Assembly: GCA_944989445.1 (NCBI GenBank)
Contig: CALYLW010000120.1
Coordinates: forward strand, 1,126,181-1,190,180
Direction: 5' to 3'
From: Ampullaceana balthica
Taxonomy: Eukaryota > Mollusca > Gastropoda > Lymnaeidae
DNA: 64,000 bases
Shown: piece by piece, positions 24,401-34,196 of the stretch
Layout of the letters: every line of letters begins with the position of its first letter
How positions within the stretch are numbered: position 1 is the first letter of the stretch
Position numbers and translations under genes: made by a program
The notes under the pieces: model-generated
The model's database searches: none
What the model was told of the DNA's origin: nothing
Seen by the model: the letters and a program-made list of their open reading frames with translations, nothing else

Positions 24401-27400
24401 GTTGCTAGGTGCTCCAATGATTCTACAGTCCAATAACGGCAGGGAATTTGGAAACAATACAGCCTAAAGGAGTACTGGTCCACCTTGAAGATTGTTCATA
24501 GTAAGCAGCGCCACATACAAAGCCAGGGGAGCAACAAAAGAACTAACCGGGACATAGAAAATATGCAGTGGGCTTGGACGCAAGATGAAATAACTGGCCA
24601 CTGGAGTGAGGGGTTACAGTTCGTCAAACTCAAGAAGAACAGAGCTTTTTATTATGGGATTAAAAGATCACCATACGAAGCTCTCTTTGGCTGCAGAACT
24701 AAAGTAGGCCTTACAACGTCATCACTACCTGACGATGTTTAACAAGATGTGGAATCAGAGGAAGACCTCGAAGAAATAATACAGAGCGTAAATCATGTGC
24801 TTTATTTTGTATTACTTCCACTTTAAAATACGTAATTATCAATAAAGTCTTTAGTTATACTCTTTTTACACTTTGCCTAAACGAAATCCGGCATTCTATA
24901 GAATGCCTAGGAAAAGTATGCAAAAGTTTTACAAATTTCATACTTTGCCTGAAACCATAAGGCATTCTATACATTGCCTTGGCATTCTATAGAATGCCTG
25001 ATTTCACACATTGCCTGTAACATATATAAAATCCAAATTATCACTTCAAATTATAATTAAAATTGAACATAAAGTAAAGATTAAAAAAATCTAAAAGCAC
25101 CAACCTGCATGCCAATAACACTTCGAGGAATGAGCTCTCTATGCTGCCTTATAGCAAAGTGCCATGAACGAATCCTCATCAAATCATCAAATGTAAACTC
25201 AAGGATGAGTCTTCCTTCTGTGATTACCTGCTGACACAAGAATCTTTTTATTTCTACCCAGCCTGTCACCTAAATTATTGACTGTTTTCGCTTATTGTTA
25301 ATTTCTATGAAATTAACAATCCACAATTACTCATGGCAATTAAAATTCCCCAAAGCTAAAAATTTACGCAGCAACTTTTAAGGGTAAAAAAGGTGAGGTA
25401 AAAAAATATATAAAAAATTCAAAACAAATTGAAATGCCCTGTTATTAAGAAGTAAAACAAGTGTCGGAGTGTTATCCTATTCTCGGATGTGGTAGACAGT
25501 TGAGCCATGGTCAACGTTTGGTTCTGCAAGGTAATGTCCTGTGTGACACATTAGTGGGGCAAGTTATTTGTTAGTTGTGACCCATTTACAATCATATGGG
25601 TGAGCAAAGACTTTGAATGAACTAAAGAATGCTTTTTTCTACAGCACTAATACTATATATGCGAGACTAGCATGCACGTTGCCCTTTCATGTTTAAATAA
25701 GTCTTCAAATTTTTCTTAAAGTGATATTTGTTTTCACATTCTTTAAAAAATATCGGAAGACTGTTCCACGATTTTGGTGCCGCAGATTCAAAAGAGCACA
25801 TGCCAAAGGACTTGCTCTTGTGTCCATCCACACTGGGAACTTTCAGAAGGGAGTACGTAGAAGATCGCAGGCCCTTTAGAAATACTTTTGGAGTTGTGAG
25901 TGATGGAAAGATATAAATAGGTAGAATGATTCCCAAAAACAGAGTTGGGCAAAGAAAGTCCATGGACTTTGTGAATGTGTTCTTGTTGCATCTGCAGAAC
26001 GGTGTATATATATTTTTTTTTCTAGAGCTAAACTTCATAGAAAGACTTCAGGACTTTTTCACTCCTTTTTGGCACTATACCAGCCAGTTGCACTAGCAAA
26101 AAGTTAAACGTGCTCCACCTGACTTTCCAAAATCATATATTAACAAAATATTAAGAAATGGCATACAATTAAAATATGGAACCTACATTAGTGAACATAG
26201 GTTTTCCATGCTGTGTAACCATGAGTGCATGATCACAATCCAAAGTTATTGTTGTATTGTGAAAGGATTCTTTGGGATATTTCAGAACGTAATGTAAGTC
26301 TGTCACTCCTCCTTCAAATATACTCCTGAAGTACCTAGGTATCAATGTTCTTCCAATAGCTGAAATGACAAAATATATGAATGTTCAGAAAATAAATCAT
26401 ATTTCTATTGTTTAGAAGTCCTTGGTAACAACATGATGTTGGTGATACTAAAGACATAATAAAAACATTCATCAGCACTGTTCTTTTTTTTTAAAAGGAA
26501 GATATATATGACCCTATTGCTGAGAGTCTTCTATTTCCCCGAAGATGCTAAATATGGAGGAATAAAATTCTGCTAATTACTTAACATTTTGGAAGGAGTA
26601 AAAAAAAATTTTTTTTAAAAATCAAATTTAAATTTTTTAAAAAGACTTCCAGAAGTCAGTTTAAATTCAATAAGATAATTAAATATATTGTCATACTAAA
26701 CAATAAAAAAAATTGCTTAAAATTAAAATGCATTAAGCGAAAACAGATTGAAGCAATCTGAGCCAAAGCAGCACCATACTAATCATTAAATTTACTGTTA
26801 TCTGACAAGTAATTCAGAGTGGGACAAAAAAATATCCTTGCTCTACTTGATTTCAAGACCCAGATGCTTAATGAAAGAAGGTAAAGCAGGGTTTAGAAAA
26901 CTTGACCATCCCTCATTGGATATGGAGGCAAAAAATTAGAGGTCTTTCTGCAGCTGTTCCACCCTTTCCAGTAAGAGCTTATTATGTTGGGCATTTTCCT
27001 GAGCCAATTGACAACAAAGGAAGATGCAAAGGAAACAAGTTGCAAATCAAATATTCTATTCACATGGAAACCTAAAATTGTGTAATATAGAGTTAAGTGA
27101 AAAACCTCAACTCATTGTAATAATAAGATTTATCAGTAGGTGCAGACAATTTTTTATTTAGATAAATGATAGATGGTTAACAATGTCTGGAGTTGGAAAT
27201 TCCCCATTTTCAGAAATCACAAAACAAAAATGTTTAAAACTATAAACCCTTTGGCTGATACATCCTACTCTCTTGATTGCAGCTATATAGATCACTCACT
27301 CATTGATCAAAGTGAATTCTGTACTTTAAAGATTGACCGAAAGATTTTAAAAGATAGTAATTAATTTATTAATGCCACTATAACAGTTTTGTGCATATGA

Positions 27401-30400
27401 TTGTTTATTTTTATGCTAAAGTAATACTTTTAATGTCTTGTGTTCAATAAATTATAAAATGTAGTCTTGTTTCAAATTTGTGTGCCTAAAACAAATATGC
27501 ATAAAAGATTTTGTAAACATCTTCTATATTAAATTTGATCAATGGAGAATTTTAAGTGAAATTTCCAAGTTCATAAAAAAAACTTTTTATGAAAATAATG
27601 TACATAATCTGTCAGATATCATGTTAAGGAAAATTTTTATAAGTTGAATATAAATAATATATACATACTGTAACGCTTTGGTCCATCCTCCAAGCAAAAT
27701 GTCAGAGTTAGCTGGGCATCGTCTTCAAAAAATTCTGTTGTGAATGAGTCCCACCATAAGTTGTCACTGTCCTAAACATGCGAAAATACAGAAAAATTAC
27801 TGAAAATAAACAATTTCTTTAAGACACCTTGTGCAAAGAACTTTAAGAAAACATATATTCATCTATTATGACATTGTGTCCTTTTTTGTAATGCAGATGA
27901 AAATGTTAAAAAATTGCTTGATGCTGTAGAAACATGTTCTAAACAGTTAAAGGATTAAAGAGACCCACACAATTTTTAAAATGGGCTTATGCATACAGGG
28001 AGTCCTCAGGTTACGACGTTGATCCGTTCTTAAGAAGCGTTGTAACCCGATTTTCAGTGTAAGTCGGAACATATATATATATATAAAATATACTGTCAAG
28101 TACTGTACATAGAGTGCTATAAAAATATAACAGTTAATGACATAAAAAAATATTTAAAAAGAGAAAACAATTCCTTAACACATGAATTAAAGTAAATATT
28201 AATAAAAAAGAGAAAACAATTCCTTAACACATGGATTAAAGTAAATATTAATAAAAAAGAGAGAACAATTCCTTACCACACGCATTAAAGTAAAAATTAA
28301 TCAAAAAGACAGAATGACGAGTAATATTATTTTTCATATTTTTATGAGGGCGTGTTCGTAACCACGAAACAGCGTAAGTCGGGACCGGCGTAACCCGAGG
28401 ACTCTCTGTAGTTTCAAAAGTTGTTCTTGAAGTCCATCCATAATGGTTAAAGAGAAACTGCTATATTTTTGAATAGCTTACCTCAGTTCGGTGCTGCAGT
28501 CTTTTGTTTAATTCATAGATCCTGTAGTCTGGTTGACCCATGTAAGGAGTGGGTCTCCTGTAAAAAGAATTTCTTCTTTAGCAACAAGCAGTAATGCATC
28601 TTTCATTGGTGGTTGAGGAATAATACCATGATCTCAATGCTAGCTGGATAAGGGGTAGGGCCGGGCTTAAAGTGGTCTTTGAATTATAGATATTTAAAAT
28701 GTAAGAATTCATGAACAAAATTCATTACTTCCATACTTACAATATATAAGTTATAGGATAAAGATTAGGGGGTGGCCTGATATCCGCATGCCGGATATCT
28801 GTTTCCGGCACTATCCGGATTTGCCAAATACTTATGACAGATCCGGATATTAACGTAGTTAAGAATTATTTGAAGACAAATTAAATTAATTTAATAAAAT
28901 AACAGTTTTTATTAAGGTTGTTAACGGTTAACCAGTCCTGAGATTGGGACCAGTCGGGTTATAGACATAACTTCAAATAGTCGGTATAAGCTTATTACCC
29001 GGAGTTCATTTGTGTGTGTGTTAAATATAGTAAAACCATCAATTTCAATACGAGAAAAAAATATTAAGTTAAAAAGTTACAAGTATAGATATTACTTTAC
29101 CACATAAGATAACAAAGTATATATAACTGACAGCATATTAAACTTAAATCTTCTGAATAAAAGAACAGTTTTTATTATAGCTCTAGACCAGTGCTTCTCA
29201 AACTTTTTAGTATGGCGGACCGGCAGGAATTTTTGCCATTGCACCAGAGACCGGTGCACTATTTTCCCTGCACTGACAATTTTTTCTGTCCCCTTTTTTT
29301 AGAACATCTGCGGACCGGCAGCGGATGGCCCACAGACCACCACTTTGAGAAGCACTGCTCTAGATCACGACTTCTTGTACACCACATTACACACTCAGTA
29401 CAACACTGTTCGCTTGGTAGACACTACACAGTTCATTGAACTTCGTTCATTCAATTCATTGTAAAATGTTCATCGTTGACAGTGTCACAGACTGTCATTG
29501 TAGATAGCAGATACTCTCCATATGTTGGATAATAAATATTTTAGTATGCTATGCTGCCGTTTGTTTTAATTCGTATTTACATTCAATAAAATCTAGACAT
29601 GTATAATCGTTTATTATGGTATATTCGTATGTAATGTAATTTCAAAACTTTATTTTTCGCGCTTTTGCTTTAGCAAATGTGGAGATGAGTTCCATCAGTT
29701 CAATGTCTCTAGCAATATCATGTTCAATTGACAGAGTAGCTAGTCCAACAAGTCTTTCTTGTAGCATGGACTTTCGCAAATATGTTTTTATCCCTTTGAG
29801 CTTAGAGAAGCTTCACTCACCACTAGCCACAGAAACTGGAAGTGTCAAGAGGATTCGCAGAGCTATAACAGTGTTGGGGACACTATCTGTTAGATTATTT
29901 TTCAATATAAAGTTTAGTACATCCTGTGGTGATGTACACTTTGCAACTCATCTTGAAATGGCTTTCAGTTCACTGCTTAGATCAACTGCATCAATATCTT
30001 TGGAGCCTCCATGTTGCAAAGCTTTCTCAAGATTCAAGCAATGTTCCATAACTTCCTTGCTAGTTTTATTCTGCAAACTGTGAACATCATAGAGGAAACC
30101 AATCACCGAACTAATTTTTTGAATCAAAGCGAATCTTTCTTCAACCGATTGTATTGCCGTGTCAAGAACAGCGAAGTAAAAGTTTACTTTGAATTTGTCT
30201 TTTGGACCCTGAATAGGTTCGTCGGCATCTCCTTCGTATGAAAATTGTTTCTTCTTTCTTCTGATACGGGTTGGTTCGGGTTCGAAAAGTGCTGGTATCT
30301 CTAAATCGACTGCAATTTCAGCTGCATCTACCAGTGTTTTCTCAAACTCCGTGTCATTTCTGCGGTTTACGAGAAACTTCTTTGTTTTATCCAGATGATT

Positions 30401-33400
30401 GATGGCGCCATGTATATCTAATTCTTTTGCCTGAAGTTGTTTACTAGTCATGTTTATCTCAAACAACACGTCATACCACACAACCAGAGAAACGACAAAC
30501 TTAAAACTAGAAATGGCTTTTGCAATAACCCATGTATCTGTTCGTGATGTTTTACCAGATGCTCTTGTTAAATTTGTGTCATCCGCAATCTCTGTCAGCG
30601 CATCGTAGATATTACCAAGCTGATAACGAAGAGGTTTCAAGGCATCAATTCGACTTTCCCATCTTGTTTCGTTCAGTGGTTTTACAGTGAGATTAGAAAC
30701 ATGTCGATTTAAAACTTCCCAACGACGAGTTGATGCAGAAAAGAATACATAAACACGTTGCACTAGATCAAAGAAGGTTGATGCTTCTAGGCAACATTTT
30801 GCAGCATCATTAACAGCCAAATTCAAGGTATGTGCACAGCAAGGAACAAACAATGCTCTGGGATTGACATCTAAAATTCTTCGTTAGAAACCAATGTCTT
30901 TTCCTTCATATTGCTGCCATTGTCATATCCTTGACCGCGTAAATTTTCAATAGATAAAGACATATCTTCTGACTGCCGAAGAATAGTTTCAGTCATACCA
31001 GCACCAGTTGTCTCCTTTAGAGGCACAAAACCCAAGAAATGTTCCTTTATAGATGCTTATGCTGCAATCTCATTTTCTGGATTTGAAATCACATCCACAA
31101 AGCGAATGATCATGGTCATTTGTTCAACATGACCGGCATCTGGTGTGCAATTTAGAATTATTGAAAAGTACTTAGCATCACGAGCAGATGATAAAATTTT
31201 TTTGTTTGATTGCATTGGATAAAAGGTGAATCAGTTCATTTTGTATGTCTTTGCCTAGATAATGTACATGTGTCTCATTGTCTCTAAAATTTCGAAGATG
31301 CTCATCCATAAGTGGGTCAAACAAAGCTAGAAATTCCACAAATTTCAGAAAGTTCCCGTTATCAGAAGTGTTCAGTTTCTCATGTGTTCCACGAAAAGCA
31401 AGATTTTGCATACCAAGAACTCTAACTAAAGCAATCAGCCGCTTCAAGATTTGCTGCCAATACTGTTCTTCTTTTTTAATGAGATGCAAATGTTTTGCAT
31501 CAATTGTTTTCATGTGTCGCAGTCGCAGCTCAAGTTCCTTCAATGACTGAAAATTTGCTAGATGTTCACTGCTTTTCTCATGCCCTGATAGAATTGCGGA
31601 CATGTTTTTCCAATCATGTGAACTTTTATCAGAAAGAGATGACGCCCCTATTGTATTACTGGTAAACAGCTTGCAGCAGAAGCAATAAACAGAGTCATTA
31701 CTACAGAATACTGCAGCCAATGTCTGCGAATTTCTTCTCCATTGACAAGCCTGCGGTTGTAATGAATTTTTGAGAATTTTCTTTGCGTACTGTCTTTAGG
31801 AAAATCAAACTGCTCAACTTGTTCTGGTCCATGTTCTATCAAAATTTGTCGCATATGATCATCAAATCCGGTCTAAGTAGCAGGATTGCCATAGTTAACA
31901 TATAAACCAGTGAAATTATCGATTTTATGCACTTCAGATTTTGATTCTTGGGCGCTGATGAGGTGTTTGGTAAAATAAATAGAGGTAAAATATTTTTAAA
32001 AACCAGGTTGTTATAAGTTGACTAAAAAGAATAAAATATTTTAAAACTTATAAGTTCAAGCACATTGATTTAATATGACTAAAACGTGGGGCGGGTGCTT
32101 ATGAGGTTTAACATATGCAGTTCACTCATTCTCTCACTTAGAGATCTCTTTTTTGCCTTCTAAATTATAAATCTTTAATTTTTATACCAAACAACCTCCC
32201 CACGTTTTTAGTCATTTTAAATCAATGTGCTTGAACTTATAAGTTTTAAATTATTTTCTTCTTTTTAGTCCACTTATAAAAACGTGGTTTTTAAAAATCT
32301 TTTTTACCTCCATTTATTTACGTAGCTTTTAGTGCCGCCCCAGAAATTTGCCGCCTAGTTCGCCTAGTGGTTAAACCGGCCCTGATAATATTAGGGACTA
32401 TCCGGATCCGGCAAATAGTAAAAAACAGGGGTGCCACTCACTGGAAGCTGTGAACCCTGAAATCCCTATTTTTAAATTTCTTGAATCCTGAAAAATCTTG
32501 TATAAATTTTTCAAACCCTGAAAATTTAAACGGACGAAGTGCCACTGTAATTTTCATTTTCCAACCACTTAAATCCATCATCACGTGTGTTTAACACTTT
32601 TTACCATTTCGACAATATTTATTTCGCATTCGCAAAAAGTATGTTGAGAAAGGTTAAAGGAAAAATAAATATATATAGATTTATCTATCTCTATATATAT
32701 ATACATATATAGGCTAGGCAATATGTATAATACAAAAGAAACATGCCTATTAGAGTATCTATAATATAGACTTCGGTTACAATAACTTACACTAATATTT
32801 CATATTATTTATTTATTATAATATGATAATTAAATAAATAATTATTATTTTGAATTTTATTTCTTTTTTTGAAGTTATTTTATGGGCTTGTTTTGAAATT
32901 AACTCAATATATTTATTACATAAATTATAGTTTATAATATAGTAGGTTCATAATTTAATAATTATTATTATTGTTCTTAGACTATAGCCCTTTATCTCGT
33001 ACTCATACTGTTTAACTTGTAAGAGAGAGGCAGAGGCCTAATGAAAATGAATAGTATAAACTATAATTTAGGTTTGGTCTAGAATTACAACTACTACTAC
33101 TATTACAACTATTGGATAATCCGGAATCCGGAAAGAGTAAAATAAAAAACTTGCGAATCTGGATAATAAAAATATTTAGCTTCACAAATCCGGAATTCCG
33201 GGATAAACCGGAATGGTGGCACCCCTGGTAAAAAACCATATCCGGGCACCCCCTAATAAAGATTACTTTATTTAAAACCAGTGGATAAGCAAAACCACTT
33301 ATCTTAAATTATTACAGTTTATCCGAACTTAAATACTGATGGTCCACTCAATTTAACAATTGGAATCTGAGGGCTATCAATCTAAATTACTTACGGTATC

Positions 33401-33675
33401 ATGTGATCTCTATCCATGAACATAGGCATGGGGCCTGGCATAGGTCCTGGCATAGGCCCTGACATTGGACCAGACATAGGTCCTGACATTGGTCCAGGCA
33501 TTGGGCCACTCATTGACATAGGACCTGACATGGACATAGGTCCTGACATTGGACCTGGCATAGGACCAGACATTGACATAGGACCTGCCATAGGGCCAGA
33601 CATCATAGGTTCCCTTGGACCTGGCATCATGGGCTCTCTTTCCATAGGGGCAGGCATGATTGTAGGTCTGGACAT
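18423..33675 (-). CDS. LDB1: LIM domain-binding protein (LDB/CLIM/Chip), nine coding exons
   Basis: Nuclear adaptor that dimerises and binds LIM-homeodomain and LMO proteins. Exons in transcript order (plus coordinates): 33715-33395 (ATG at 33675, stop codon in frame just upstream), 28557-28482, 27771-27669, 26359-26187, 25227-25105, 22078-21998, 21098-20975, 19333-19176 and 18677-18423. All junctions are GT-AG and the sum is 1374 coding bases, exactly 457 codons plus stop. The dimerisation domain runs from DYRIYELNKRLQ through WWDSFTTEFFEDDAQLTLTF, IGRTLIPRYFRSIFEGG, WHFAIRQHRELIPRS and LCVILEPMQELMSRHK. A basic nuclear signal PSKRRKRK follows, then the LIM-interaction domain (VMVVGEPTLMGGEFGDEDER). 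The first exon encodes about 16 Gly-Pro-Met repeats, unlike the vertebrate N terminus. Introns 1-5 carry several transposons. Vertebrate LDB1 and LDB2 cannot be told apart here; invertebrates usually have a single gene. It converges with SRSF10. Confidence 0.95.
23329..25022 (+). mobile_element. Ginger-like DNA transposon (integrase-type transposase)
   Basis: The ends are TGTTACAG on the left and CTGTAACA on the right. Long inverted repeats of roughly 95-160 bp include four copies of the perfect palindrome GGCATTCTATAGAATGCC (two per end, near 23355, 23440, 24893 and 24981). Flanking TATA on both sides fits a 4-bp target duplication, although the flanks are TATATA and the exact length is ambiguous. 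TGTNR termini, long inverted repeats and a Gypsy-integrase-like coding region together match Ginger elements. It sits between LDB exons 5 and 6. Confidence 0.75.
23732..24742 (+). pseudogene. decayed integrase-like transposase of the Ginger-like element
   Basis: A likely start at 23732 (MSEENVVL) runs about 49 codons, then shifts frame in the T-run near 23840-23870 into the frame 23823-24311 (QKLVDDVKMAKN onward). That frame ends at a TAG after YKFIMV and continues QDYPTKFVVFRTLK; further shifts lead to 24485-24742. The H2C2-like region is LHKACLANGYGG ... CINHSEPCQ, with the second histidine apparently replaced. The DDE core shows VDLIDF and then LQSNNGREF, where the second catalytic Asp of the usual SDNGREF is Asn; the Glu position is in DIENM. 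The C-terminal block (WSEGLQFVKLKKNRA, SPYEALFGC) matches the same integrase family as KRBA2/SCAND3-type proteins. Several lesions mean it is inactive. Confidence 0.75.
25667..26038 (-). pseudogene. 3' fragment of a non-LTR retrotransposon ORF (CR1/L2-like)
   Basis: The 123-codon frame ends with FESAAPKSWNSLPIFFKECE and KKNLKTYLNM. This is the conserved C-terminal block (PKxWNSLP, FKxxLKTYL) found after the reverse transcriptase in CR1/L2/jockey-like LINEs. No RT motifs precede it, so the copy is 5'-truncated. It lies between LDB exons 4 and 5. It is a different family from the LINE at 51.4 kb. Confidence 0.6.
27996..28408. mobile_element. pogo-like MITE with internal tandem repeat
   Basis: The left end CAGGGAGTCCTCAGGTTACG and the right end CGTAACCCGAGGACTCTCTG are inverted copies, each flanked by TA (27994-27995 and 28409-28410). 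Inside, about 28150-28310, an approximately 50-bp unit (GAGAAAACAATTCCTTA ... ATTAATAAAAAA) occurs three times in tandem. It lies in the LDB intron between exons 2 and 3. Confidence 0.65.
29189..29357. mobile_element. hAT MITE, 169 bp
   Basis: CAGTGCTTCTCAAACT at the left and TTTGAGAAGCACTG at the right are inverted ends. The 8-bp TSD is CTCTAGAC at 29181-29188 against CTCTAGAT at 29358-29365, with one mismatch. Internal GCGGACCGGCAG is repeated near both ends. It is nested in the larger hAT. Confidence 0.75.
29640..31860 (-). pseudogene. hAT transposase remnant (ZMYM1-like: TTF, DUF4371, hAT dimerisation)
   Basis: Reading right to left, 31854-31648 encodes a TTF-type N terminus (FDFPKDSTQRKFSKIHYNRR), and 31720-31178 continues with CCKLFTSN and NLAFRGTHEK. 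A frameshifted stretch near 31100-30850 still shows ENLRGQGYDN. 30853-29948 encodes PCCAHTLNLAVNDAAKC, STRRWEVL and ETRWESRIDALKPLRYQ. The C-terminal dimerisation block continues to about 29650 through another frameshift. This order matches animal ZMYM1-like hAT transposases. At least two frameshifts and internal stops make it inactive. Confidence 0.8.
31985..32330. repeat. long imperfect palindrome (MITE-like)
   Basis: AGGTAAAATATTTTTAAAAACC on the left pairs with the arm ending GGTTTTTAAAAATCTTTTTTACCT on the right. ACTTATAAGTTCAAGCACATTGATTTAA and its complement form the inner arms. The whole 340 bp is close to self-complementary. One half of the same repeat occurs at 58850-59390, where it is the target of a Helitron. 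Confidence 0.6.
32426..33227. mobile_element. nested hAT element, 802 bp
   Basis: The ends are CAGGGGTGCCACTCA and, inverted, GAATGGTGGCACCCCTG. An exact 8-bp TSD GTAAAAAA stands at 32418-32425 and 33228-33235. Removing it joins the CCGGATCCGGCAAATA side to the CCATATCCGGGCACC side of the host hAT. The interior is A+T-rich and non-coding. Confidence 0.75.
33425..33640 (-). repeat. GPM-coding repeat in LDB exon 1
   Basis: A 9-bp periodic tract (variants of GGTCCTGGCAT on the plus strand) encodes units such as GPMPGPM, SGPMSMSGPM and PGPM in the LDB N terminus. The frame stays open in both directions, which is a by-product of the repeat. Third positions vary between T, A and C while the peptide stays constant, suggesting selection on the protein rather than recent slippage. 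Confidence 0.8.
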
Positions 33676-33715
33676 GAATTAAATTAGTATTTTGTCAAGC
33701 AGAGCTTCAACCTGC

Positions 33716-34188
33716 CTGGAAAAAAAATAATTTAAAATGTATGTATTAATTTCTTTTAAATTTGCACTTGTAAAATATGTTACACATTATAATTATTACA
33801 ATCTTTCTACAACCACAAGACTTTGTGAAGGAATGATTGAGAAAAAAAATTATTCTAGAAACTAGTTGCCATGTACTCAACCCATCTGCAGCAAGTAAAA
33901 ATAAACAATAATCCTTGCGGTCCTACCTAAGACAATTTTTTTATCTAAACTAAAAATGGCAACGAGATCTTGTTTATGTATGAGGGGTGATTAAACATTG
34001 GACAAATTTTCATTTATGATAAAGGAAAGGAAACCACTTGATATAAATTGCTTAGTAAGGCAGATGGGTATGTGGCGTGCATCTTGAGACGAATAATGCT
34101 GTTCTCAAATTTTAAAACTATTTAGATTTTTAAAAAGGGATTAAAAAATTTTCATTCAAAGCGAAATTTGTTATACAAAGCAATAACA
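33716..34188. other. upstream region of LDB exon 1
   Basis: A splice acceptor (TTTTTTTCCAG on the minus strand) stands just before 33715, so an untranslated 5' exon and the promoter should lie further up. They are not recognisable. No gene or repeat was seen in this stretch. Confidence 0.4.
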
Positions 34189-34196
34189 CTCTAGGT

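Larger units (their letters stand above)
28766..33255 (-). mobile_element. hAT transposon, 4.5 kb, in LDB intron 1, with nested insertions
   Basis: The left end is TAGGGGGTGGCCTGATATCC. The right end is the degenerate inverted copy GGATATGGTTTTTT... read from the other strand after TTAGGGGGTGCCC. An exact 8-bp TSD ATAAAGAT stands at 28758-28765 and 33256-33263. Both subterminal regions are rich in CCGGAT motifs. It carries a decayed ZMYM/DUF4371-type transposase on the minus strand and holds at least two younger insertions (29189-29357 and 32426-33227) plus an inverted repeat (31985-32330). Confidence 0.8.

Noticed and set aside
25081..25269. LDB exon extended upstream of VITEGRL
   Set aside because: The residues before the GTGTCAGCAG acceptor do not match LDB, and the exon from 25227 joins FTN to VITEGR in frame.
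31278..31550. 90-codon plus-strand frame
   Set aside because: It is antisense to the hAT transposase remnant, which has family motifs on the minus strand.
33416..33682. 88-codon plus-strand frame of Ile-Gly-Pro repeats
   Set aside because: It is the antisense reading of the LDB exon 1 GPM repeat; the minus-strand frame joins perfectly to the rest of LDB.
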